Positions 1 through 8,991 are shown, counted from the stretch's first letter. The stretch is DNA of 21,949 nucleotides from Planctomycetota bacterium (GCA_021777685.1 JAJYDH010000034.1:1-21949), one strand, 5' to 3'. Program-made: numbers and translations. The notes: a model not told the origin generated them from the letters alone.

Positions 1-2021
1 AAATCGATCGGGCTGGGCAGGCCGACGTAGCTGACAAAATCGGTGACCTCGGGAACCCTGGCCACCAGAGCTTCGACGTCGAGAATCGCGGCGTTGGTGC
101 GTTCCAGGGTCGTCCCTTCGTCGAAGTCGAGCACCAGGAGCAGCTCGTTCTTGTTGTCGTAAGGCAGCATCTTCAAGGGGACCACCCGAAACGCCGCCAG
201 ACCCGCGGCTCCGGCCGTCAGGAGGGCGATCACCATCAGGAAAGATACGGCGGCGAGCCGAGAACTGATCAGCGGGGCCATCATTGGGCGAAAGAGCCGG
301 TACAGAAATGTCCGGCGGATCGCCTCGATGTCCTCTGCATCGCTATGAACGTGGCCGGCGTGTTCGCCGGTGGCGTACTTCTTGTGGAGCACCTGATACG
401 CCATCCAAGGGGTGATCGTGAACGCCACGAGCATCGACATCAGCATCGCCATCGGTACGTTCAGGGCCATCGGGGCCATGTAAGGCCCCATCATCCCCGT
501 GATGAAGAACAGGGGCAGGAAGCTGAAAATCACCGCGAGCGTGGCGCTGATCAGCGGCGGCCGGATCTCGGCGACGGCTTCCAGGACGATGTCGCGGGTG
601 GCACGACCTCGCATCTCGAAATGGCGGGCGATGTTCTCCACGTCCACGATCGGGTCGTCAACAAGCAGCCCCAGCGAAAGAATCAAAGCAAATAACGTCA
701 CGCGATTGATTGTATATCCGAAGATCAGGTTGATCCCCAGGGTCAAGCCGAACACGACGGGCACGGCCACCGCGACGATCATCGCTTCCCGCCAGCCGAG
801 GCTCAGGGTCAGCAGAGCGATCACGATCGCAATCGCCACCCAGAGCCCCTCGACCAGTTCGTTCACCTTCTCGTCGGCGGTCAGCCCGGAGTTACGGGTG
901 ATGACCAGCTCCATGCCGGTCGGGATCACTTCGGTCCGGAGCGTCTCCGCCGCTTTGATCGCCGATTCCGAGACACTGACCGCGTTTCTCCCCTTCTGCT
1001 TCGCGATGGCGATCGTGACGGCTGGCCGTGGCGATGCCGTCTCGACCAGACCATGAGCCGAGCCGACTTCTTTGGGCGAGTCCCGTTTACCGATCTCCGT
1101 GCCCGGAAAACCCTCTGGCGCTTCGAACCCCCGCGCAGGTCCCCAACCGTGACGGACGTAGCTCGTCACCTCCACGGGACCGTCCCGCACGGTTGCCACA
1201 TCCTTGAGGAAGACCGGACGCCCCTTGAAGACCCCCACAACCAGCTCTCTGAGCAGTTCGGGACGGTCGGCGGCCACACCTGCCTCGACCCGGACGACCT
1301 GATCGTTGCGAGTAAAATCACCGGCGGGGTGAGTGACGTTGGCCCCTCGGATCGCCCGCTGGACTTCCAGCGGACTCATCGCGTAGGCCTGGAGCCGCTC
1401 GGGATCGAGGTCGATCCGGACCGTCCGGGGTTCACCCCCCGCCACATAAGCCCGCGAGACCCCCGGCAGGGCCGAGAGCCGCTGCACCATCTCTTCGCCG
1501 ACCCGTCGGACGGCGTGCCCCTGACCTTCCTCTCCTGTCAAGGTCAGCGTGACCACGGGGACGTCGTCGATCTCGACCGGCTTGATCACCCATCCTGTCA
1601 CGGCCGACGGGATGAGATCCTGGCTCTCATTGAGCTTCTTGAACAGCTTGACCAGGCTCCGCTCGCGATCCTGACCGACGTAGAACCGGACCGTGATGAC
1701 CGCCTGGTTCTCCCGTGACATGCTGTAGACGTATTCGACCCCGTCAATCTGATAGAGCAACTTCTCCAGGGGCGTGGCCACGAGCTGCTCGACCTGTTCG
1801 GCCGAGTAGCCCGGCGCGTTGACCATGACGTCCGCAAGCGGAACGACGATCTGCGGGTCTTCCTCGCGAGGGGTGATCAGGAGGGCCGCCAGGCCGATCA
1901 GCACCGAGACGACGATTAATATAATTGAAAAATTATTATCTAGGAAAATGTGCACGATTCCGTTGAGGATATCGTGACGCTTGGTGTCGGCCGCGGTTTG
2001 GTCCGTGACTTGAGGGTTCAT
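1..2021 (-). CDS. RND efflux transporter permease, C-terminus cut off by window edge
   Basis: Inner-membrane, proton-driven efflux pump subunit of the RND superfamily; it would export its substrate with the adaptor encoded just upstream. 673 codons are visible from the ATG at 2021; family members have about 1,050 residues, so roughly the last third is outside the window. An N-terminal membrane segment (about residues 32-48, rich in I/L/V) is followed by porter-domain sequence. The helix-4 motif LLVDDPIVDVENI has the paired aspartates D455/D456, the proton relay of drug-type (HAE) pumps. The pair sits about 48 residues later than in AcrB, and a Gly/Pro/Glu-rich stretch at about residues 294-330 looks like an insertion in the porter domain. 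The start codon overlaps the adaptor stop by four bases (ATGA), so the two are translationally coupled. Substrate unknown. Family assignment is secure; the substrate class is not. Confidence 0.93.
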   Translation of the reverse strand, partial: MNPQVTDQTAADTKRHDILNGIVHIFLDNNFSIILIVVSVLIGLAALLITPREEDPQIVVPLADVMVNAPGYSAEQVEQLVATPLEKLLYQIDGVEYVYSMSRENQAVITVRFYVGQDRERSLVKLFKKLNESQDLIPSAVTGWVIKPVEIDDVPVVTLTLTGEEGQGHAVRRVGEEMVQRLSALPGVSRAYVAGGEPRTVRIDLDPERLQAYAMSPLEVQRAIRGANVTHPAGDFTRNDQVVRVEAGVAADRPELLRELVVGVFKGRPVFLKDVATVRDGPVEVTSYVRHGWGPARGFEAPEGFPGTEIGKRDSPKEVGSAHGLVETASPRPAVTIAIAKQKGRNAVSVSESAIKAAETLRTEVIPTGMELVITRNSGLTADEKVNELVEGLWVAIAIVIALLTLSLGWREAMIVAVAVPVVFGLTLGINLIFGYTINRVTLFALILSLGLLVDDPIVDVENIARHFEMRGRATRDIVLEAVAEIRPPLISATLAVIFSFLPLFFITGMMGPYMAPMALNVPMAMLMSMLVAFTITPWMAYQVLHKKYATGEHAGHVHSDAEDIEAIRRTFLYRLFRPMMAPLISSRLAAVSFLMVIALLTAGAAGLAAFRVVPLKMLPYDNKNELLLVLDFDEGTTLERTNAAILDVEALVARVPEVTDFVSYVGLPSPID

Positions 2022-3160
2022 GGTCGGCCCCCGCGCGTCTTGATTTCGACTTCCCCGGGCAAGACGACCTTCTCGCCTTCGCTCAGGCCCGAGAGCACCT
2101 CGCGGCCCTCGTCGAGTGTCCGGCCGAGCTGAACGGATCGGCGGCTCACGGAACTCCCATCAATGACATCGACCTCGTCGAGTTGCCCGACTTTTCGGAT
2201 CGCCTCCTCCGGAACCACCAGGACCTCTTCATCCTCAAGCGGGATGAAAATGCGGCCGAACATGCCGCTGTAGATGTCGGGCGGGCATGGACCGGTGACC
2301 TTCACCTGGAACGACCGGCTCTCCGCCTGAGCCTCGGGAACGATCTCGCTGATCGTCGCGTGGCAGTCATATCCGAGCGTGTCAATCTTCGCCTCGAGTT
2401 CCTGGCCGACCTTGAGCCGGAGAGCGAGGGACTCCCTCACCGTGGCGATCAACTGCATCCGACTCGGGTCGTACATCGTGACCAGTGGCTGGCCTTGATT
2501 AACGGTGTCTCCTGCATTCACCCTCTTGTCGATGACCCGTCCCGAGATCGGCGCGCGAACCGTGGCGTAGTCCTCAAGGATTCTGGCCTCCTCGACCATC
2601 CGTTTCGCGCGTTCGAGCTCCGCCTTGGCCGTCTTGAACGAGGTGTTGGCCTGATCCAGTTCACCCTGAGTCGCCGATCCTCGAACTCGAAGACGGTCGG
2701 TCCGGCCCTGGTCGAGCTCCGCCTGATCGTATCTCGACTTGGCGGCCCTTTCCGAGGCCAGGGCTTGCTCGATCCTGGACTTCAGGTCCGCGTTTTCGAG
2801 AACCACGAGCACTTCGCCCTGCTTGACGTCCTGCCCGGCCTTGACTCGAACCTCTTCGACCCTTGCCAGGAGCTTCGAAGCGACGACAGCCTCATAGACC
2901 GCACGAATTGTCCCAACCGCGGTTTCCTGGCGAGGTCGGTGAATTCGTCTTATCGTGCCTCGAGTGAGAGCGGCCGTCTCCGGTGAATTCCGTGAATGTC
3001 TCGTGTCCGATCCGGTTTTGACTTTGGAGTCGAAGAATCCCGCCAGCACCATCATCAAGGCACCGATCCCCACGGTAAACAGCGTCACCAGCATCAAGCC
3101 GAATGCCGATCGCATAATTCTCAATATCGTATTTTTATTACGTGATACTGGCGAACTCAC
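2018..3160 (-). CDS. RND efflux periplasmic adaptor (membrane fusion protein)
   Basis: Membrane fusion subunit (HlyD/AcrA type) that links the RND permease to an outer-membrane channel. 380 residues, usual length. One N-terminal membrane anchor (about residues 17-43) precedes a lipoyl/barrel-sandwich half (TIRAVYEAVVASKLLARV, then VKAGQDVKQGEVLVVLENADL). An alpha-hairpin rich in A/E/K/R follows (about 130-195), then the second lipoyl half (VRAPISGRVIDKRVNAGDTV), a beta-barrel, and a C-terminal membrane-proximal domain ending GEVEIKTRGGRP. The start is GTG at 3160. An in-frame ATG two bases upstream is not usable because ATG there reads directly into TGA, while AAGGAG sits six bases before the GTG. 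First gene of a two-gene operon with the permease downstream. Confidence 0.93.
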   Translation of the reverse strand: MSSPVSRNKNTILRIMRSAFGLMLVTLFTVGIGALMMVLAGFFDSKVKTGSDTRHSRNSPETAALTRGTIRRIHRPRQETAVGTIRAVYEAVVASKLLARVEEVRVKAGQDVKQGEVLVVLENADLKSRIEQALASERAAKSRYDQAELDQGRTDRLRVRGSATQGELDQANTSFKTAKAELERAKRMVEEARILEDYATVRAPISGRVIDKRVNAGDTVNQGQPLVTMYDPSRMQLIATVRESLALRLKVGQELEAKIDTLGYDCHATISEIVPEAQAESRSFQVKVTGPCPPDIYSGMFGRIFIPLEDEEVLVVPEEAIRKVGQLDEVDVIDGSSVSRRSVQLGRTLDEGREVLSGLSEGEKVVLPGEVEIKTRGGRP

Positions 3161-3166
3161 ATCTCA

Positions 3167-3172
3167 CTCCTT
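3167..3172 (-). promoter_or_regulatory. Ribosome binding site that fixes a GTG start
   Basis: AAGGAG on the minus strand, six bases before the GTG at 3160. It supports GTG rather than ATG as the adaptor start; the ATG overlapping it (3162-3160) is out of frame with the adaptor and immediately followed by a stop. Confidence 0.75.
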
Positions 3173-3264
3173 GGTCGTTCAGATAGCCTAGCGGTCATTC
3201 GACCCCGGCCATCCGCGAACACCTGAAATCATTCGAGGCGGACAACACGAGCAGAATCTAAACT

Positions 3265-3293
3265 ACTGTATTCCAAAACAGTTTCCTAGTCAA
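3265..3293 (-). promoter_or_regulatory. Sigma70-like promoter with overlapping operator dyad for the efflux operon
   Basis: On the minus strand TTGACT (3293-3288) is followed after exactly 17 bases by TACAGT (3270-3265). This gives 5/6 and 4/6 matches to the -35 and -10 consensus, in a locally AT-rich island. Transcription would begin near 3258, leaving a leader of about 100 bases before the GTG start. The inverted repeat ACTGT-N8-ACAGT (3265-3282) overlaps the -10 and the spacer, the usual place for a repressor operator. No repressor gene is adjacent, so the regulator is unknown. Both elements are read from sequence; function is inferred. Confidence 0.5.
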
Positions 3294-3687
3294 CGGCTTG
3301 GCGGTGGCTTACGGGGCGGTCAGGTCCCACGTTCGCGGTGCTCGGACGTGGCGAGGGCAGGGACGACTCGCACCGGTGGTGGACCCTCGGATGCGATCGA
3401 GGGGCGGACGGCCGGCCCGATCCGATCGACATCGCGGATTTATTCTCTGCCATGACCGATCTCCACACGGGCGGGGGAGAGAGGGGGGGATCTTATTGCC
3501 GCCACTGCACTATGAAGCAAGGTTCGGGCCATCGCGACACCGACACGAAGGCTCGGCATCCGGCGAGCAGTAACGAGCCATCTCGCGGACTTCCTCGAAT
3601 GTGGTCCGCTGCGGGTTCCCGCGAATTCAGCTATGATCCAGCAACGTATACTCCGGTTGAACCCGTCCTGGTCCGCACGGAAGATCC
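3294..3687. other. Intergenic region between the divergent efflux operon and sensor kinase gene
   Basis: About 400 bases with several short overlapping open frames but none with family resemblance or a good ribosome binding site. It must hold the promoter of the plus-strand sensor kinase. TATACT at 3647-3652 is a fair -10 element 36 bases before the ATG, but no convincing -35 precedes it. I saw no copy of the paired 21-bp-period repeat found upstream of the second pump. Nothing else supported. Confidence 0.5.
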
Positions 3688-4908
3688 ATGGAAGTCGTCG
3701 TCCATTCGATCGAGCAGGTGTGCGTCCTGGTGACGATCGCGTTCGTCATGGCCAGGGCACACCTGGTCCAGCCGCCGGGCCGGTTAGATCAGTCCGTCGG
3801 CCGAAAACTAGCCACCTTCGTGCTTCTGCTCGGCATGGCATTGACGGAGGAATTAGTCGCCGGTCGTCACGTCAAGCTGAGCGCCAGGATCGTCTCGTCG
3901 TGCGCCGCCGGGTTGGTCGCCGGGCCGCTGATCGGAGTCGGGGTCGGCCTCGGCGTGGCGATCTTGCGGCAGTTGTTCGACCTGACCCCTCCGGTCGCGT
4001 TTGGGCTCATCCTTGCCGGGGGCGGCTTTATCGGCGGGATGGTGCATGATCTCCGCCCCGAATGGGCCCTGCGGAGCTGGACAGGATTCCTGCTCGGTGC
4101 GACGATCACCCTGTGTCGCTTCGCCCTCACGTCCTGGTTCGGCCGGACACTCGGCCTCCCCGGCCCGCCGCTCCCGCTCGCCATGGAGGGGATAACCGCC
4201 GTGGTCAACGGGATCGGCGTCGCGGTCATCCTCAAGGTCCTCGAGCAGGTCAGGGACCTCGAGGAGTCGTCGAGGGCGGCGGCACAGGCTGAGGTCAGGG
4301 CATTGCAAGCGAGGATGAATCCCCACTTCCTGTTCAACGCACTCCATTCGATCGCGGCCCTGGCGACGGTCTGGCCCCAGTCCATCCCGACCGTCGTGGG
4401 GCGGCTTGGCCGGTTCCTACGGGGCAGCCTGGAGCAGCATGACCGCGTGTCCGTGCCGCTTCGCGACGAGATGTCGATCGTCACGGCTTACCTGGAGATC
4501 GAGGTGATGCGTTTCGGCGAGAAGTTGCGCATCGAGATCGACGTGCCTGAGAACCTCCTGGACGAGTCCGTTCCTCCTTTCCTGATCCAGCCCCTGGCGG
4601 AGAATGCGGTGCGCCACGGCCTGCAGCCACTTCGCGGCGCGGGGACTGTCAGAATCTCGGCACGTTCCGCCAACGGTTCTATCTTCGTGGCCGTCGAGGA
4701 CACGGGCGTCGGGCTCGGCAAGACCGCCGAGCGAAGCGTTCGCCAGGGGACGGAGCCCGAACCGCACGCCGTCTCCATTTTAAAACGCAGGCTCTCCGGA
4801 CTGTACGGGCGAGACCACGCCTTCGAGATACGCGGGCGCGAGGGGGGCGGTACGATCGCGGAGGTCCGCATCCCCGCGAGGACCGTCTGGCGGAGGCCAC
4901 GTCCATGA
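3688..4908 (+). CDS. LytS-family sensor histidine kinase
   Basis: Membrane sensor kinase of the LytS/YehU class, which signals to LytTR-type response regulators. 406 residues. The N-terminal ~180 residues form several hydrophobic helices of the 5TM-LYT receptor type, with Gly-rich turns such as GLVAGPLIGVGVGLGVAI and an Arg-containing EELVAGRHVKLS segment. A coiled linker (LEQVRDLEESSRAAAQAEV) leads into the His_kinase box RMNPHFLFNALHSIA; His213 is the phosphorylation site. The ATPase domain shows the N-box LIQPLAENAVRHGL and the G1 box VEDTGVGLG. ATG at 3688 is preceded by a GGAAG-like ribosome site. The last four bases overlap the response regulator start, so the two are coupled and are very likely cognate partners. 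The signal sensed cannot be told from sequence. Confidence 0.93.
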   Translation: MEVVVHSIEQVCVLVTIAFVMARAHLVQPPGRLDQSVGRKLATFVLLLGMALTEELVAGRHVKLSARIVSSCAAGLVAGPLIGVGVGLGVAILRQLFDLTPPVAFGLILAGGGFIGGMVHDLRPEWALRSWTGFLLGATITLCRFALTSWFGRTLGLPGPPLPLAMEGITAVVNGIGVAVILKVLEQVRDLEESSRAAAQAEVRALQARMNPHFLFNALHSIAALATVWPQSIPTVVGRLGRFLRGSLEQHDRVSVPLRDEMSIVTAYLEIEVMRFGEKLRIEIDVPENLLDESVPPFLIQPLAENAVRHGLQPLRGAGTVRISARSANGSIFVAVEDTGVGLGKTAERSVRQGTEPEPHAVSILKRRLSGLYGRDHAFEIRGREGGGTIAEVRIPARTVWRRPRP

Positions 4909-5642
4909 TCCGGGCGGTCATCGTCGAGGACGAGCCCCTGGCACGGCAACACCTCAGGCAGGCCCTGGAGTCGACCGGCTGCGTCGAGGTTGTCGACGAA
5001 CTGGAGGACGGTGCGTCTGGGCTCGCCAGCTGCGCCCTCACGCGTCCCGACGTCGCTTTTCTCGACATCGAGATGCCGGGCCCGGACGGCCTCGCCCTCG
5101 CCGGCAGCTTGCTGGCGCTGCCGCGGCCGCCGCTGGTGGTCTTCGTCACGGGATATGCCGGGCATGCGATCGACGCTTTCCGCGTCGAGGCGGTCGACTA
5201 CCTCCTCAAGCCGTTCGAGCCGGATCAAATATTCGAGACGGTGCGGCGGCTGGAACACAGGCTTGCGCCTCGCGGCGAGGCATCGGGCGGGGGCGCCGAG
5301 CGTGAGAGGATCCAGGTCCGCGACCCGGCCAGCGGTGTCTTTCTCATGATCCCTCGACGCTCGGTCGTTGCCGCGCTGCGAAAGAGGCGGCGGACCTGGA
5401 TCCACACCGCCTCCGCCGCCTACCCGAGCCACGAGGCCTTGAGCCGGGTCGGCCTCCTGCTCGGGGGGGAACCCTTCCTCCAGATATCCCGCGATTCCAT
5501 CGTCAATTTCGACGAAGTCGACGAGGTCCGCAGGCTCGGCGATCGGCACTATGAGGTCGTGCTGCGGGATGCGAACGGGACCAGGGTCGAGACGTCGAGG
5601 TCCGGAGCGGCGACCCTCGCCGAGAGGCTTCGAAGGATCTAA
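4905..5642 (+). CDS. LytTR-family response regulator (LytR/AlgR type)
   Basis: Transcription regulator phosphorylated by the adjacent LytS-type kinase. 245 residues. The receiver domain (1-~120) has acidic residues E8/D9, phospho-acceptor D54 in FLDIEMPGPDG, T82 in FVTGYAGHA and K102 in YLLKPFEP, all in the expected places. A short Gly/Ala-rich linker leads to a LytTR DNA-binding domain (about 140-245) with the typical features: a positively charged beta segment, PSHEALSRVGLLLGGEPFLQISRDSIVNFDEVDEV, and a final RLGDRHYEVVLRDANGTRVETSRS strand. ATG overlaps the kinase TGA by four bases. The probable target is the efflux operon that begins 176 bases downstream, where a paired direct repeat of LytTR spacing is present. 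Confidence 0.95.
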   Translation: MIRAVIVEDEPLARQHLRQALESTGCVEVVDELEDGASGLASCALTRPDVAFLDIEMPGPDGLALAGSLLALPRPPLVVFVTGYAGHAIDAFRVEAVDYLLKPFEPDQIFETVRRLEHRLAPRGEASGGGAERERIQVRDPASGVFLMIPRRSVVAALRKRRRTWIHTASAAYPSHEALSRVGLLLGGEPFLQISRDSIVNFDEVDEVRRLGDRHYEVVLRDANGTRVETSRSGAATLAERLRRI

Positions 5643-5668
5643 TCCGGCCGGCACTGGTCGCCACGTCC

Positions 5669-5699
5669 ATTCGGACGACCGATCCGGCAATTCGGACGA
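5669..5699 (+). promoter_or_regulatory. Candidate LytTR operator: paired direct repeat with 21-bp period
   Basis: ATTCGGACGA occurs at 5669-5678 and again, without mismatch, at 5690-5699. The copies are 21 bases apart, two helical turns, so both face the same side of the DNA. LytTR regulators such as AgrA are known to bind two ~9-bp direct repeats at this spacing. The site lies just behind the LytTR regulator gene and 120 bases before the RND permease start. The repeat is seen directly; its use as operator is inferred. Confidence 0.5.
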
Positions 5700-5700
5700 T

Positions 5701-5745
5701 CCCCGCAAGGGGTCCGCCCCGATGGGCGTATCGTTCCACATCGGG
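5701..5745 (+). other. Stem-loops in the leader of the second RND operon
   Basis: Two short hairpins follow the direct repeat: CCCC-GCAA-GGGG (5701-5712, a GNRA-type tetraloop) and CCCGATG/CATCGGG (5718-5724 with 5739-5745, 14-base loop). There is no U-run, so these are not terminators; they may structure the leader RNA. In GC-rich DNA such short stems arise by chance, hence the low confidence. Confidence 0.25.
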
Positions 5746-5818
5746 ACGGCCGTTCGTCCTTCGAGGCCAGGGCCGAGGCCCCGCTCCCGCCGCTTCGACG
5801 GCGAAGGAGACAAGAACC

Positions 5819-8800
5819 ATGTGGATCGTGAGCCTCGCCCTGAGGCGACCCTATACGTTCGTCGTGATGGCGATGCTCATCGTGGTCATGAGCGTCGTGG
5901 CCGCCCTGCGCATGCCCGTGGACATCTTCCCCGAGATCGACATCCCGGTCGTCACGGTCATCTGGCAATATCCCGGGACGTCGCCGGCCGACATGGAGTC
6001 GCGCATCGTCACGGTGAGCGAGCGGTCGTTGACGACCACCGTCAACGATATCGAGCACATCGAGAGCCAATCGCTAACCGGGGTCGGCGTCATCAAGGTC
6101 TTCTTCCACCCCGGGGCGAAGATCGAAGCGGCCGTGGCGCAGGTTAACGCGATCAGCGGGACCGTACTCAAGTCGATGCCTCCCGGCATCACCCCTCCCC
6201 TGATCATCCGCTACAGCGCCTCCAACGTCCCGATCCTCCAGCTAGGGCTCAGCAGCTCCGAGCTGTCGGAGCAGCAGCTCTTCGACCTCGGCCAGAACTT
6301 CATCCGCACACAACTCGCCACGGTGCAGGGCGCACAGGTGCCGCCGCCGTTGGGGGGCAAGCCCCGGCAGATCATGGTGGACCTCGACCTCAAGGCGCTG
6401 CACGCCAACAGGCTCTCGCCGGCCGACATCAGCGACGCCATCAACGCCCAGAACCTCATCCTTCCCGCCGGAACCGCCAAGATGGGCGAGCGCGATTATC
6501 TAGTCCGGCTCAACAGCAGCCCCGACGCGATCGACCTGCTGAACGACCTGCCGATCCGGAAGGTCGGGGACGCCACGGTCATGATCCGCGACGTCGCCAA
6601 CGTACGCGACGGCTACGCCGTGCAGACGAATGTCGTCTCGAAGGACGGCAGGCGGGGGAGCCTGCTGACCGTCCTGAAGGCGGGCGGGGCCTCGACGCTC
6701 GACATCGTCGCCCGGATCAGGAAGGCACTGCCGCAGGTGCTGAGCGGGCTCCCGGAATCGCTCCGGGTTGATTTCCTCTTCGACCAGTCGGTCTTCGTCC
6801 GGGCAGCGGTCGAGGGTGTCGTCACCGAGGCGGCGATCGCCGCCGGGCTGACGGCACTGATGATCCTCCTGTTCCTCGGGAGCTGGCGAAGTACGCTTGT
6901 CGTCGTGATTTCGATCCCACTCTCGATCTGCGTGGCCATCCTGGTTCTGGCCGTCATGGGGCAGTCGATCAACACCATGACGCTCGGCGGGATGGCCCTG
7001 GCGGTGGGCATCCTGGTGGACGACGCGACCGTCGAGATCGAGAACATCCACCGCAATCTCCACCTCGGCAAGCCGCTTCGGCAAGCGATCCTGGACGGAG
7101 CCCAGCAGATTGCCACCCCGGCCTTCGTCGCCACCCTGGCGATCTGCATTGTATTCCTGCCCATCTTCTTCCTGGCCGGGGCGGCCAGGTCGCTATTCAG
7201 CCCGATGGCCCTGGCGGTCGTCTCGGCGATGATGGCCTCTTACTTCCTGTCGCGGACATTCGTCCCGACGATGGTCAACTACCTCCTGGCCGCGGAGGTG
7301 GACATGTACCGGGACGCTCACGGCGAGGATAGCCAGGGCGGAGGGCTGTTCTGGGCCGTCCATCGGGCGTTCAATCGCGTCTTCGACCTGGTGCTGGTCG
7401 CTTACGCCTCGGCGCTGGCATGGGCCCTCGGGCATCGCCCGCTGATCACCGCAGGGTTCGCGGCATCCTGTGTCGCGACCTTCGCCCTGATCGCCCAGCT
7501 CGGCCAGGACTTCTTCCCCCGGGTCGACGCGGGCCAAATTCGCCTTCACGTCCGGGCCCCGGCCGGGACCCGCATTGAGCGGACAGAGGAGTATTTCGAC
7601 GAGGTCGAGAAGGAGGTGCGCGAGATCATCCCCGCCTCCGAGCTCGAGACGGTCCTGAGCAACATCGGCCTCCCGCCCAATGGCATCAATTTGACGTTCG
7701 GCGACTCGTCGACGGTCGGGACGGCCGACGGCGAAATGTTGATCTCGCTGAAAGAGGGGCATGAACCGACCGAGAATTATGTCCGCGAGATCCGCAATCG
7801 GCTCGTCCGCGACCATCCCGAGCTGACCATCTTCTTCCAGTCGGCTGACATCGTCAGCCAGATCCTCAACTTCGGTCTGGCCGCGCCGATCGACGTGCAG
7901 GTCGTGGGGCGGGACCAGGCCGCGAACCTCAAGGTCGCCCGCCAGGTCGACTCGGCCATGCGCCTCATCCCCGGGGCCGTCGACGTCCACATCCACCAAG
8001 TCACGGACTCGCCCGAGATCCGGATCGACGTCGACCGGGTCCGGACCCGACACTTCGGGCTCACCCAACGCGACGTGGCGAGCAGCCTGCTCGTCTCGCT
8101 CAGCTCGAGCGGCCAGGTCGCCCCGAATTTCTGGCTCAATCCCAAGAACGGCGTCAGCTACCCGGTCGCGGTCCAAACACCCCAGTACCGCGTTGATTCC
8201 ATCGCGAACCTCGACAATACCCCGATCGTCGGCCCGGCCGGGGGCCGGGACGCCCAGCTCCTGGCCAACCTCGCCACCGTCAGCCGGGGGGGCGGGACTG
8301 CCGTCATCAACCACTTCAACGTCCAGCCAGTTATCGATGTCCTGGCCAACGTCGACGGGCGGGACCTCGGCGGGGTCTCGGGCGACCTCGATCGCGCCCT
8401 CGGACCGATCCGGGCCAAATTGCCGAAGGGGACGACACTCGTCGTCCGGGGCCAGGTCGAGAGCATGGCATCCTCGTTCCTCGGGCTCGGCTCCGGCCTG
8501 CTCTTCGCGATCCTGCTGGTCTACCTGCTGATCGTGGTCAACTTCCAGTCCTGGCTCGACCCGTTCATCATCCTGTTCGCCCTTCCCGGCGCCTTGTCGG
8601 GGATCATCATGATGCTCTTCGCGACGCACACAACGCTCAGCGTGCCGTCGCTGATGGGATCGATCATGTGCATCGGCGTGGCCACCGCCAACAGCATCCT
8701 GATGGTGACCTTTGCCAACGGCCGCCGAGCCGAGGGCGACTCGGCCCTTGAGGCCGCCCTCGCCGCCGGCCGGACCCGGCTCCGCCCGGTGCTGATGACG

Positions 8801-8989
8801 GCCGCCGCGATGATCATCGGCATGCTGCCCATGTCGCTGGGGGTTGGCGAGGGGGGCGAGCAGAACGCCCCGCTGGGACGTGCCGTGATCGGCGGCCTGG
8901 CGGTGGCGACCGCCGCCACGCTCTTCCTCGTCCCCGTCGTCTACAGCCTCCTGCGACGCCAGCCGCCCCGTACCGATCTGGAGGATTGA
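5819..8989 (+). CDS. RND efflux transporter permease, complete
   Basis: Proton-driven inner-membrane efflux pump of the RND superfamily, 1,056 residues, full family length. It begins MWIVSLALRRPYTFVVMAML with the first membrane helix, then VDIFPEIDIPVVTVIWQYPG, the conserved start of the porter domain. Helix 4 carries GILVDDATVEIENIHRN with proton-relay aspartates D401/D402, matching AcrB D407/D408. Helix clusters around 340-490 and 860-1045 flank the second periplasmic loop. ATG at 5819 is preceded by AAGGAG nine bases upstream. The adaptor follows two bases after the stop, an order (pump first, adaptor second) opposite to the efflux operon on the left. Position behind the two-component genes suggests controlled expression. 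Substrate unknown: the paired aspartates favour an HAE-like pump over a metal (HME) pump, but do not decide it. Confidence 0.95.
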   Translation: MWIVSLALRRPYTFVVMAMLIVVMSVVAALRMPVDIFPEIDIPVVTVIWQYPGTSPADMESRIVTVSERSLTTTVNDIEHIESQSLTGVGVIKVFFHPGAKIEAAVAQVNAISGTVLKSMPPGITPPLIIRYSASNVPILQLGLSSSELSEQQLFDLGQNFIRTQLATVQGAQVPPPLGGKPRQIMVDLDLKALHANRLSPADISDAINAQNLILPAGTAKMGERDYLVRLNSSPDAIDLLNDLPIRKVGDATVMIRDVANVRDGYAVQTNVVSKDGRRGSLLTVLKAGGASTLDIVARIRKALPQVLSGLPESLRVDFLFDQSVFVRAAVEGVVTEAAIAAGLTALMILLFLGSWRSTLVVVISIPLSICVAILVLAVMGQSINTMTLGGMALAVGILVDDATVEIENIHRNLHLGKPLRQAILDGAQQIATPAFVATLAICIVFLPIFFLAGAARSLFSPMALAVVSAMMASYFLSRTFVPTMVNYLLAAEVDMYRDAHGEDSQGGGLFWAVHRAFNRVFDLVLVAYASALAWALGHRPLITAGFAASCVATFALIAQLGQDFFPRVDAGQIRLHVRAPAGTRIERTEEYFDEVEKEVREIIPASELETVLSNIGLPPNGINLTFGDSSTVGTADGEMLISLKEGHEPTENYVREIRNRLVRDHPELTIFFQSADIVSQILNFGLAAPIDVQVVGRDQAANLKVARQVDSAMRLIPGAVDVHIHQVTDSPEIRIDVDRVRTRHFGLTQRDVASSLLVSLSSSGQVAPNFWLNPKNGVSYPVAVQTPQYRVDSIANLDNTPIVGPAGGRDAQLLANLATVSRGGGTAVINHFNVQPVIDVLANVDGRDLGGVSGDLDRALGPIRAKLPKGTTLVVRGQVESMASSFLGLGSGLLFAILLVYLLIVVNFQSWLDPFIILFALPGALSGIIMMLFATHTTLSVPSLMGSIMCIGVATANSILMVTFANGRRAEGDSALEAALAAGRTRLRPVLMTAAAMIIGMLPMSLGVGEGGEQNAPLGRAVIGGLAVATAATLFLVPVVYSLLRRQPPRTDLED

Positions 8990-8991
8990 TC

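Noticed and set aside
3340..3370. TCGGACG-like words upstream of the sensor kinase as a second LytTR operator
   Set aside because: Only one partial copy is present and no second one lies 21 bases away.
7193..8629. Long minus-strand open frame opposite the second RND permease
   Set aside because: Antisense to conserved RND sequence and rich in Asp/Arg/Glu with no recognisable domain.
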